A stretch of DNA of 64,000 nucleotides from Roseivirga sp. (GTDB lineage: Bacteria > Bacteroidota > Bacteroidia > Cytophagales > Cyclobacteriaceae), in the NCBI GenBank assembly GCA_021404565.1, contig JAAWWF010000004.1, positions 310,001 to 374,000 on the forward strand, written 5' to 3'. Made by a program: the position numbers and the translations under genes. Positions 53,851 to 61,931 of the stretch are shown one piece after another (position 1 is the first letter of the stretch; each line of letters opens with the position of its first letter). Under the pieces are notes generated by a model. That model was not told the DNA's origin. It made no database searches and saw only the letters and a program-made list of their open reading frames with translations.

Positions 53851-55479
53851 ATGCAAAAGCAAATGAAAAATCTTTACGTAAAATTCGTAGCTATCTTCAT
53901 CCTGACTTTGTTGGTCAGTGAAGTAAGAGCACAGCAAGTGCCCTTGTTCAATCAGTATTACTATGCTGGAAACATTGCCTACCCATCCAGCAATGTATTT
54001 GAAGAAAACCGGTATCTGCATCTGGTGTTCAGAGATCAGTTTGGAGGGTTAATCGGTTCTCCCAAAAACTTCGCGCTGTCTTATAATGGAGCAGTCAGAG
54101 GCAGAACGGCATTCAGTGCCAACATCACCACAGCCGATATTGGCTTTACCAGCCAGGTGAAAATCTCAGGCGGTATTGGGTATAAGCTCTTAGGGGAAGG
54201 TAATGACGGTTTGTCCTTGGGAACTCAGGTAGGGCTTTCCTTCTTCAGTCTTAATGAAGACAGGGTCAATCCTGAAAATCCGGTTGACAACGTGCTGATT
54301 GACTTGTTAGGGCAGAACGGAAGCTCTCTGAGTTTTGACTTCACAGCAAGTTATCGCAGAGGTAAATTGGGAATTGATATAGCCGTACCTACGGTGATTA
54401 ACGAAAGCCTTTCAGACGATGCCTATATACAGATCAATGACGACAACGTACCGGATTTTATCGGTGGAGCTCGTTATGAATTCAGCATTAACCCGGACCT
54501 CACGTTTACTCCATATGTCGGGGTACGATTGAGAGAAACCATTGGTGCAGAGGTTGATGTAATGAGTGAGATACAATTCAGAGATAAATTCAGAGCCACT
54601 CTTGGATACCGCGATAATTATGGCGTAACCGCGGGAGTGGGAGTACAGTTACTGCCAAAACTCCTCTTTACCTATAACTACGATTTCGGGCAAAAGGACG
54701 CACCATTCCTGGCAGATGGTTTTAATGAGTTTGGGCTGCATCTCCAACTCAATAAAAAAGAAGACCGTGAGGATGCCTGCATTGCTGAAGGGAAGGCTGT
54801 GGTAGAGAAGATCATACAAGACAGAATCTTTGATGAAAACCTGGTGAACCCTGAAGACAAGGCCAATGCACTCTGCTACCTGAGTAGTCTGGAAGAAGGC
54901 AAGCGCAAGGAAATGAATCTGAAAGCCGAAGAAGCCTACAAGGCGCTTTTCCTTAAGATCAAACAGGAGGAAATGGACAAACAGGAGGCAGCACGTGTAG
55001 CTGCTTTAGCTGCAGAGAAAGAAAGAAAAGAAGCCGAAACAAAGGCAGAACTAGAACGTCCTGCCGAGATAGAGAGATTGAGACTGCGAGAATTGGATAG
55101 ACTAGCCAGGCTGGAAGAAGAAAAGATTGAAAAGGCATTGTCTCTGGCTCAGGAATCTATCGCCTTTAACTCCGGGAGTGCTACGCTTACTGAAAGTTCC
55201 TTTGCCGCATTAGATGCTTTAGCGACACTAATGAAGGAGAATGCAGGAATATTGCTGAAACTATCAGGGTATACCGATAGTAGTGGTAATGCGGCAACCA
55301 ACCTACGTCTATCAAAAGATCGTGCAGCCGCTGTAAAAAGCTATATCGTTTCTCAGGGTATTGCAGAAGGCAGATTGGAAGCTGAAGGCTATGGCATCAG
55401 TAATCCGCGGGCCGATAACAGTACGGCAGAAGGTAGAGCACTGAACAGGAGGGTAGAAATGGAAATTGTAAGAAATTAA
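53851..55479 (+). CDS. PorP/SprF-type outer-membrane protein fused to OmpA domain
   Basis: 542 residues with a Sec signal ending in RAQQ. Residues about 25-310 match PorP/SprF beta-barrels (VPLFNQYYYAGNIAYPSS, HLVFRDQFGGLIGSPKNF, GGIGYKLLGEGNDGLSLG, GLHLQLNKK). A helical charged linker covers about 350-430 (EEMDKQEAARVAALAAEKER). The C-terminal 105 residues are an OmpA peptidoglycan-binding domain (IAFNSGSATLTESSFAAL, LSKDRAAAVKSYIVSQGI, EGRALNRRVEMEI). SprF is needed for export and attachment of the SprB adhesin, and here the gene starts 12 bp after the giant gene. The fusion would tie the adhesin anchor to peptidoglycan. Confidence 0.93.
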   Translation: MQKQMKNLYVKFVAIFILTLLVSEVRAQQVPLFNQYYYAGNIAYPSSNVFEENRYLHLVFRDQFGGLIGSPKNFALSYNGAVRGRTAFSANITTADIGFTSQVKISGGIGYKLLGEGNDGLSLGTQVGLSFFSLNEDRVNPENPVDNVLIDLLGQNGSSLSFDFTASYRRGKLGIDIAVPTVINESLSDDAYIQINDDNVPDFIGGARYEFSINPDLTFTPYVGVRLRETIGAEVDVMSEIQFRDKFRATLGYRDNYGVTAGVGVQLLPKLLFTYNYDFGQKDAPFLADGFNEFGLHLQLNKKEDREDACIAEGKAVVEKIIQDRIFDENLVNPEDKANALCYLSSLEEGKRKEMNLKAEEAYKALFLKIKQEEMDKQEAARVAALAAEKERKEAETKAELERPAEIERLRLRELDRLARLEEEKIEKALSLAQESIAFNSGSATLTESSFAALDALATLMKENAGILLKLSGYTDSSGNAATNLRLSKDRAAAVKSYIVSQGIAEGRLEAEGYGISNPRADNSTAEGRALNRRVEMEIVRN

Positions 55480-55522
55480 TCTTGATCAGGAAACCTGCTC
55501 TCAGACTCCTGATTAAATGACA

Positions 55523-55635
55523 TGTTGATGGCTATTTGGTTGAGATATATAGTCAAGAGAAAGGTCGCCAGATGGGCGGCCTTTCGTCTTTTATTTAGCC
55601 GGCCTTTAAGTAATCGCTCGGAAGCTTTCCGAAGC
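55523..55635. repeat. 113-bp direct repeat, left copy
   Basis: Matches 61819-61931 with about 6 differences, all substitutions. It covers a spacer, a bidirectional terminator and, on the minus strand, the last codons of an AraC-type regulator. Similarity stops abruptly after about 55637. Confidence 0.92.
55559..55595 (+). terminator. Terminator after the PorP/SprF-OmpA gene
   Basis: GAAAGGTCGCC and GGCGGCCTTTC form an 11-bp stem (one U-G pair) around a short AGATG loop, followed by GTCTTTTATTT. It lies 80 bp after the stop. The reverse strand can form the same stem. Confidence 0.85.
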
Positions 55636-55640
55636 GTTTT
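55595..55640 (-). pseudogene. Remnant of the 3' end of an AraC-type hybrid regulator gene
   Basis: On the minus strand the last codons read KRFGKLPSDYLKAG-stop, preceded by an in-frame stop codon. The intact regulator at the right edge ends ERFGKLPGDYLKAS-stop. Nothing more of the gene is left at this site. The fragment is the coding part of the left 113-bp repeat. Confidence 0.85.
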
Positions 55641-55731
55641 TATCGTGGACACTGTATTGATAACGCTAATTCAGCACATGTGATGATCAGAAACGAATAA
55701 ACCTCCCTCAATACCAGAGAACAATTTGACA

Positions 55732-55761
55732 TTCAGAACAAAAATCCCACGATTCAGAACA
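55732..55761 (+). promoter_or_regulatory. LytTR-like operator, distal pair, giant gene 2
   Basis: TTCAGAACA at 55732 and at 55753, 21 bp apart, with spacer AAAATCCCACGA nearly the same as in the pair at 43454. A TATGTTTG element (55790-55797), a good match to the Bacteroidota -7 consensus TAnnTTTG, starts 29 bp past the pair. Confidence 0.75.
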
Positions 55762-55931
55762 AAAAGAAGGACTGTATCACATTCATGGCTATGTTTGAGT
55801 CAAAGTCGTAATTACCTCTGGCGACATTCCCCATATACCACCTGGGTAATTCTGGGTAGCCTACTCCAAATAGTTCCTTTTGTCCGAAGCGGCAGAATCC
55901 TGGCTCCGGGCTAAATAATCCACAACCCCAT

Positions 55932-55961
55932 TTCAGAACAAGAAACCTGTAGTTGAGAACA
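55932..55961 (+). promoter_or_regulatory. LytTR-like operator, proximal pair, giant gene 2
   Basis: TTCAGAACA at 55932 and TTGAGAACA at 55953 are 21 bp apart. They are followed by a T tract at 55964-55969 in the -33 position and by TAATTTTG at 55989. Confidence 0.75.
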
Positions 55962-55963
55962 TA

Positions 55964-55996
55964 TTTTTTCATGCGACAATCACAGGACTAATTTTG
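55964..55996 (+). promoter_or_regulatory. Probable Bacteroidota-type promoter of giant gene 2
   Basis: TAATTTTG (55989-55996) is a full match to the -7 consensus TAnnTTTG. A T tract lies 19-20 bp upstream where the -33 TTTG element is expected, directly after the proximal operator pair. The start of transcription would be near 56003, leaving a leader of about 35 bases before the ATG at 56038. Confidence 0.6.
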
Positions 55997-56037
55997 CCTG
56001 CGAATGTCAAAACATCAAAAAAACGACAAACGCTATT

Positions 56038-59000
56038 ATGGAATCCAAGGTTATAAAAGTGGTGAAATTGCTCACGTATGGAGTGGTTTTTATGATCATG
56101 CTCAATGCCGGATATGGTCAAAATCAAGAAGTTGGTTTCAATTCAGGTGACGCGGTTCTCTCTTCAAATAAGAGAGTATCAGGCGGAGACAATGATGTGA
56201 TTGTTCCTATAGGACCTGTAGTGATGACTGTAGCAGAAACACTTACTACGATTGAGGCCTCCATGGCAATACCGGAGGTATGTGATGCAACACTTGACAG
56301 AGTAAGTATGGTAGCGGATATTTTCGCTGATGCAATCATTGAAGGCGCTGGAACCGTTACTTATCAAGCTAATACCAACATTACCGGTGTCCTTAGCTTC
56401 GATAAAGCTGAAGATCGATGGGTAGAGCTGAATAGTCTGCAGGATGATTTGTCTGGAAAAAACCGTTCAGTTTTTATGTGGGTAAAATCAGAGCTGGATG
56501 TTAAATCTAGCCGACAAGTACTTTTTGGAATGAACGCGGCCACGGGTTCCGGTAATGTTTCAAATTTGCTGATAGATAATAGTGGTGAAAACCTGGAGAT
56601 ATACGATGGTGGTAACTTTCAGTCAGCCTCATTTGATATGGGAGATGGTAAATGGCACTATGTGGGCTATACTTATGATCACAGCACCACAGAAACGGTG
56701 GTATATATAGACGGGATAGAAAACGATCGTTTTAATAATAAACAAGAGGCCTTAGTGGATACACGCTATTCACTAGGGCAGGAGTTTGATGGCACTACCA
56801 CGCAATCCGACCATTTTAGTGGTGATATGGCTGAAATCTCTATTTGGGATGAGGTGTTGACAGTGGTTGAAATTCGCGAAGGCATGTCGGCAAAGATTGA
56901 TAATGGACATACCAGGTATGCTAATCTGGTGGGGTATTACTCCGTTTTCGGGTCATGTACGGATGATATCAGTATGCTTACAGATCATTCAGGAAAAGGC
57001 AATCACGGGGTTATGCAGAACTTTACCGTTGACTTTAAAAATGTTCAGGCGATTACCGGGTTTAATTCCATTCACTGGTACGATAACTTAGTATGGAAAG
57101 AGGGTGGTACACAGGTAGCTACCGGAGGAGCATTTACAGCAAGCCTGGTTGTGGGTAATTATGAATTTATCGCTACCAGAGATTTTGTGGAAAGTAGTGA
57201 TATCTGGAGTATGACGGCCTCTGGTGATGCAACGCCAGTAGACAACATCGCTGATGAGATCCTCTGTGAGGATGGCATGATTACACGATCAGTATCGATT
57301 AATCAGGTTACCTACCTGGATTTTGAAGAAACCGCGGATAACTATATCGAAGTTAACTCAGTAGCAGATGATTTAGTTGGTAAAAGCCGCTCCGTTTTTA
57401 TGTGGGTGAATAAGGAAAGTAACATTGGCAGCGGTGACTTTGATGTGCTTTTTGGCTTGCAAAATACAGATGTAGAGGATGAAAGTCGCTTCTATATCAG
57501 GAGTACCGAAAAACTCGCTTTATGGGATGGAGACGACAGGATCAATTCTACTACTACCTTGGGAAATGATGTCTGGTATTTTGTAGGATATACCTATAAC
57601 CATGCCACAGGAGAGGCTAAGATTTTTGTTAATGGTACGGAAGAGGACAGCGGTATTCTGGACATGCCGGTAACCGATGATTGGCTGGCTTCTTTTGGTA
57701 TGAAGTATGATGACGATGGGCCCAATCGTTTCCTGGATGCCAAAATGGCCGAGATTACTATTTGGGACAAGGTTCTGGATGAATCAGAAATTACAAGCTT
57801 GATGGGGGCGCCAGCGCTTCATAATACTAGCAATCTGGTAGCTGCCTATGGTACCCTGTCTGGCATTGCAGATAACCGTCTTCGCGACCATACCTCATAT
57901 GAGAATGATGGTTTGGCCTCTCATAGCTCCATCATAGTAAATGATTTGGAAGAATCTCTTCCCGATTATGACGCCAGTGTTTATCAGACCATTTCATGGA
58001 AAACAGGGGCAACCGAATTTGACGTGGATGCTGTAGGCAATATTGATGTACAGGAAGGAACCACTAATTATGTTGTTTCCTATGGTTCATCGTTTTTCCC
58101 AAAGACAGAGGAATTTTCAATTAGTTATACCGAGTTAATTCCCGCTCAGCCCGTTGATGTGACTGCAGCTACTGGCACCAGTGGCGTTTTCGGGGTGGAG
58201 GATATTCCCGGAGCCGTCTATCAGTGGTATGAAAAAAAAGAGGTGCTCATTCGAAAAGTAAATGGGGATGACGACTTTCCTGGTTTAAACCGCCCCACAC
58301 TTACATACAGTAGTGTTATTTCTGAAGGTGAAAATCACATATATGTAGCTACTTCGCAAGGCTTGCTGGTTTCCGAAGATCAAGGTGAGACCTGGGACTT
58401 TAAACGAAAAGGCTTAGCCTCCGGGTTTAGTTTGTTTGAGATTAGAGACCTTGCTGTTGAAGGTGACGTTGTTCTGGTCACGGGCAACCTCGGTGTTGCT
58501 GTCTCTCTGGATAAAGGCAATACCTGGCGAACTACTTTGAATGAAGATTCGGGCCTGGTTACTGGTGATGTCGGAGATGTAGTGCAGGGGATGAATCGAT
58601 GCTTTATACATGAGGGAATTCTCTATGCGACATCAAGAATTGGTAGGTTATTACAGTCTGCTGACGATGGTCGCACATGGACACGCATCACAAGATTAGG
58701 CAGTCTTTTTGGAAACACAAATGTCTTTGTGGATGGAGACTTACTAATGGGTACCACGGCAAATGCTACTAATGGTCCCGGAGTTTTTATTCCAGGCAAG
58801 ACAATTATTCATCCAGGTGGGGACGCAGTACGTGTCACTGTAACTACTGAAGATTTTGGTCTGACGGATACAGACAGATGCACGGATGCACTGAAAATAG
58901 GAGACAGGTATTTGGTGGGGACCAATAAAGGTCTTTTCAGCTCAACTGATTTAGATAATTGGACACTGGCTTCAGAAATCGGTAGTAATTACATCAATCA

Positions 59001-61782
59001 ATTACTCATTGAGAGCAACAAGGTATACGCATATAGTTTTAGTAAAGTATATCTCTCAGAGGATAATGGGCTCACCTGGACCATTCTTAAATCCGTGTCT
59101 GGTTCTAATTTCGATATAACAGGGGACAAAATATATGCTGTAAACTATCAGACATTATTTATTACTGCCGATCGCGAAACACTGAAGGATGATACCAATA
59201 CATTGGCAGCCAATAGCATTCAAGGAGCTACTACACATGAGCTGAGCATTAACAACCTTACACTTGATCTCGATCAGTCTGAGTATTATGTTGAAGTGAT
59301 CAAAGATAACTGTACCCGAACCTCAGATGTGGTAACTCTCACGGTAGTTGATGGTCCCTTTGTTACATCAGTTTCACCTGCAACGGGTACCACAGATATT
59401 GCCATCGATGTGTCTGCAGCCCTTACATTCAATACTAATGTATCGGCAGGTGCCGGAAACATCCGCATTGTGGAATATGATACTGATACCGAAAAACAGA
59501 GTTTTACAGTAGCTCAGACCAGTATAAGCGGTGCTGTACTCACCTTACCAGTCGCCAGCCTGGACAATAATACCAAGTACTATATTACCTTAGAAGCGGG
59601 CATAGTACAGGATAGCAATAGTAAAACGAACACAGCTGTTACAGATAGAGACCAGCATACCTTTACCACAGTGGCGGCAGGCAATGCGGATGTAACGCCC
59701 CCTGTTAAGCCAGCTGTAACCCATATCAGTGATGATACAGGGGTGAGTAGTACTGATGGCATTACCAGCGATCGTAATTTATTCATTTATGGTACAGCGG
59801 AGGCCAATGCTACAGTAGAGATATTCTCAGGCACAATCAAGGTAGGTACAGTTCAGGCAGATGCCAATGGCGACTGGACTCTGGATATAACAGGCTTCAC
59901 CCTGACCCAAAGTACTTCGAATGTAACCGTTGAGGCCATCGATGCTGCTGGCAACCGCAGTGTAACCAGTGATATCTTCGTTTTAACCATTGACTTTAGC
60001 GCTCCGGTTAAGCCCGCTATTACCGGTATTAGTGATGATACAGGAGTGAGTAGTACTGATGGCATTACCAGTGATCGTAATTTGCTCGTTCATGGCAGAG
60101 CTGAAGCCGAAGCTACGGTAGATATCTTCTCAGGCACTTTTAAGGTGGGGAGCGTTCAGGCGGACGCCAATGGTGACTGGACGCTGGATATCACGGCTTT
60201 TAATCTCACTCAAAATACCTCCAATGTAACTGCCGAGGCCATTGATGCCGCAGGTAACAGAGGTTTAACCAGCGATATCTTTGTCTTAACCATTGACTAC
60301 ACAGCTCCTGCCAAACCGATTATTGTGGGGATTAGCGATGATACAGGCAGTAGTAATAGTGATGGTATTACCAGCGATCGCAATTTGCTCGTTCATGGAA
60401 CGGCAGAAGTCGATGCCACCGTAGATATTTTTTCAGGCACTTTTAAGGTTGGTACTGTTCAGGCCGATGCGAATGGCGACTGGACCCTGGATATCACAGC
60501 TTTCAATCTGACTCAGAGCACCTCCAATGTAACAGCAGAGGCCATTGATGCTGCGGGAAATCGCGGATTTACCAGCGATATCTTTGTCTTGACTATTGAT
60601 TTCACAGCGCCTGCCAAACCTGTGATTACCCATATCAGCGATGACACTGGAAGCAGTAGTGCTGATGGTATTACCAGCGATCGTAATCTGTTAATCCATG
60701 GTATCGCAGAGGCAGATGCCACGGTAGAGGTATTCTCTCCGGGGGGCTTGATCGGTACAGTTACAGCAGATGCTAACGGTGACTGGATGCTCGATATCTC
60801 TGCCTTTAACTTGCCACAGATAGTAGCCAGCACTACCGCAGAGGCGATAGATGTGGCTGGAAACCGTAGTGCTACCAGCGATGCTTTTGTGATCACCATA
60901 GATTTTACTGCTCCGGCCAAACCAGTGATTACACGCATTAGCGATGACACTGGCACCAGTGCTACAGATGGTATTACCAGTGATCGCAGGCTGCTGATAC
61001 ATGGAACAGCTGAGGCCGATGCTACGGTCGAAGTTTTCTCTCCTGGTGGCCTGATTGGCAGTGCTACGGCCGATGCCAATGGCGACTGGACGCTTGACAT
61101 CACTGCCTTTAACCTACCTGAGATGGTATCGGGCACCACTGCGGAGGCCATTGATGTTGCCGGTAATCGCAGTGCTACCAGTGACTCCTTTGTCATCACC
61201 ATAGACTTTACAAGCCCTGATGTTGTCATCAGTATTGATAATAATTCGGTATCAGGATATCTGATCAATGCTACTTTCAGCGAAGATGTAAGCGGGTTAG
61301 CCTTGGCCGATATAAGCGTGGCGGGAGGTACTGCCAGTGCGCTGAGCCAGGTGAGTGCAAATAGCTACACATTCCTTATTAATTCAACAGGTACGGTAGC
61401 AGATGTAAGTATTAATGCCAATGTAGTACAAGATATAGCCGGTAATGATAACACCGCTTCAAATCAATTGAGTCTCGGCTTTACCCCGGTATCTGCCCGG
61501 GAAGACTTTAGCAGTCTGCAAAAGACCGCAAGCGAAAATGTGAAGGTCAGGACCTATCCCAACCCGGCAAGCTCATGGCTGACCCTTGATCTGTCTGCTA
61601 TTGAGGCCGAGAAGGTAGATGTGGTCTTTGTGAATACTTCGGGCGTAGCAGTGTTCAGCCAAAACGATTTTGAAGGAAATGAATTGAAAGTGGATATATC
61701 CGGCTATAAAAGTGGTATGTACCTGGTGCTTATATCTGCTGATGGTCTGCTTACCAAAAAGAAGGTCTTAGTAAGAAAGTAA
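56038..61782 (+). CDS. Giant secreted protein: LamG, Asp-box propeller, Ig repeats, T9SS type A tail
   Basis: 1914 residues with a Sec signal ending near GYGQN. Two LamG/concanavalin-like domains (about residues 118-285 and 422-590) share RSVFMWV, WxxVGYTYxH and (I)WDxVL. A region of about residues 740-1040 has four Asp-boxes (SEDQGETW, SLDKGNTW, SADDGRTW, SEDNGLTW), a propeller of sortilin/YCF48 type. An SbsA-like Ig domain follows (TSVSPATGTTDIAIDVSAAL), then five Ig repeats of 101 residues each (about 1222-1726) with ISDDTGxSxxDGITSDR and DANGDWTLDIT. One further Ig-like domain precedes the type A T9SS tail (YPNPASSWLTLDL, then GMYLVLISADGLLTKKKVLV). It is probably a surface-bound carbohydrate- or protein-binding adhesin. 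No catalytic domain was recognised. Confidence 0.94.
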   Translation: MESKVIKVVKLLTYGVVFMIMLNAGYGQNQEVGFNSGDAVLSSNKRVSGGDNDVIVPIGPVVMTVAETLTTIEASMAIPEVCDATLDRVSMVADIFADAIIEGAGTVTYQANTNITGVLSFDKAEDRWVELNSLQDDLSGKNRSVFMWVKSELDVKSSRQVLFGMNAATGSGNVSNLLIDNSGENLEIYDGGNFQSASFDMGDGKWHYVGYTYDHSTTETVVYIDGIENDRFNNKQEALVDTRYSLGQEFDGTTTQSDHFSGDMAEISIWDEVLTVVEIREGMSAKIDNGHTRYANLVGYYSVFGSCTDDISMLTDHSGKGNHGVMQNFTVDFKNVQAITGFNSIHWYDNLVWKEGGTQVATGGAFTASLVVGNYEFIATRDFVESSDIWSMTASGDATPVDNIADEILCEDGMITRSVSINQVTYLDFEETADNYIEVNSVADDLVGKSRSVFMWVNKESNIGSGDFDVLFGLQNTDVEDESRFYIRSTEKLALWDGDDRINSTTTLGNDVWYFVGYTYNHATGEAKIFVNGTEEDSGILDMPVTDDWLASFGMKYDDDGPNRFLDAKMAEITIWDKVLDESEITSLMGAPALHNTSNLVAAYGTLSGIADNRLRDHTSYENDGLASHSSIIVNDLEESLPDYDASVYQTISWKTGATEFDVDAVGNIDVQEGTTNYVVSYGSSFFPKTEEFSISYTELIPAQPVDVTAATGTSGVFGVEDIPGAVYQWYEKKEVLIRKVNGDDDFPGLNRPTLTYSSVISEGENHIYVATSQGLLVSEDQGETWDFKRKGLASGFSLFEIRDLAVEGDVVLVTGNLGVAVSLDKGNTWRTTLNEDSGLVTGDVGDVVQGMNRCFIHEGILYATSRIGRLLQSADDGRTWTRITRLGSLFGNTNVFVDGDLLMGTTANATNGPGVFIPGKTIIHPGGDAVRVTVTTEDFGLTDTDRCTDALKIGDRYLVGTNKGLFSSTDLDNWTLASEIGSNYINQLLIESNKVYAYSFSKVYLSEDNGLTWTILKSVSGSNFDITGDKIYAVNYQTLFITADRETLKDDTNTLAANSIQGATTHELSINNLTLDLDQSEYYVEVIKDNCTRTSDVVTLTVVDGPFVTSVSPATGTTDIAIDVSAALTFNTNVSAGAGNIRIVEYDTDTEKQSFTVAQTSISGAVLTLPVASLDNNTKYYITLEAGIVQDSNSKTNTAVTDRDQHTFTTVAAGNADVTPPVKPAVTHISDDTGVSSTDGITSDRNLFIYGTAEANATVEIFSGTIKVGTVQADANGDWTLDITGFTLTQSTSNVTVEAIDAAGNRSVTSDIFVLTIDFSAPVKPAITGISDDTGVSSTDGITSDRNLLVHGRAEAEATVDIFSGTFKVGSVQADANGDWTLDITAFNLTQNTSNVTAEAIDAAGNRGLTSDIFVLTIDYTAPAKPIIVGISDDTGSSNSDGITSDRNLLVHGTAEVDATVDIFSGTFKVGTVQADANGDWTLDITAFNLTQSTSNVTAEAIDAAGNRGFTSDIFVLTIDFTAPAKPVITHISDDTGSSSADGITSDRNLLIHGIAEADATVEVFSPGGLIGTVTADANGDWMLDISAFNLPQIVASTTAEAIDVAGNRSATSDAFVITIDFTAPAKPVITRISDDTGTSATDGITSDRRLLIHGTAEADATVEVFSPGGLIGSATADANGDWTLDITAFNLPEMVSGTTAEAIDVAGNRSATSDSFVITIDFTSPDVVISIDNNSVSGYLINATFSEDVSGLALADISVAGGTASALSQVSANSYTFLINSTGTVADVSINANVVQDIAGNDNTASNQLSLGFTPVSAREDFSSLQKTASENVKVRTYPNPASSWLTLDLSAIEAEKVDVVFVNTSGVAVFSQNDFEGNELKVDISGYKSGMYLVLISADGLLTKKKVLVRK
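59701..61215 (+). repeat. Five tandem 303-bp repeats coding for Ig domains
   Basis: Repeat units begin at 59701, 60004, 60307, 60610 and 60913, exactly 303 bp each with no indels. Units 1-3 share the IFSGTxKVG loop, and units 4-5 share the VFSPGGLIG loop, so two subfamilies exist. Such repeats can change in number by recombination or slippage. Confidence 0.92.
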
Positions 61783-61818
61783 CCGAATAACTCTATAGGA
61801 GGTTTCGACTATAATATT

Positions 61819-61931
61819 TGTTGATGGCTATTTGGTTGAGGTATATAGTCAAGAGAAAGGTCGCCAGATGGGCGGCCTTCCGTCTTTTATTTAGCTGGCC
61901 TTTAAGTAATCGCCCGGAAGCTTTCCAAAAC
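61819..61931. repeat. 113-bp direct repeat, right copy
   Basis: Copy of 55523-55635, 6296 bp to the right. Here it runs from the 3' flank of the second giant gene through the terminator into the final codons of the intact AraC-type hybrid regulator. Confidence 0.92.
61855..61891. terminator. Bidirectional terminator between convergent genes
   Basis: GAAAGGTCGCC and GGCGGCCTT form the stem around AGATG, followed by CCGTCTTTTATTT on the plus strand. It is shared by the second giant gene (plus) and the hybrid regulator (minus). Confidence 0.8.

Larger units (their letters stand above)
55480..56037. other. Regulatory gap before the second giant gene
   Basis: This 558-bp gap has no intact gene. 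It contains, in order, the left copy of the 113-bp repeat with its terminator and AraC-type remnant, a stretch without features, the distal and proximal operator-like pairs, and a -7-type promoter element. Confidence 0.6.

Noticed and set aside
55713-55723. CCAGAGAACA as a further operator half-site
   Set aside because: It does not match the 9-bp motif well and is 17 bp, not 21 bp, from the next half-site.
59701-61215. CRISPR-like array
   Set aside because: The repeats are 303-bp coding units without unique spacers; they encode Ig domains.
60513-61268. Minus-strand open frame of 251 codons opposite the Ig repeats
   Set aside because: It follows the repeat unit of the real gene in mirror frame and shows repetitive, non-natural composition.
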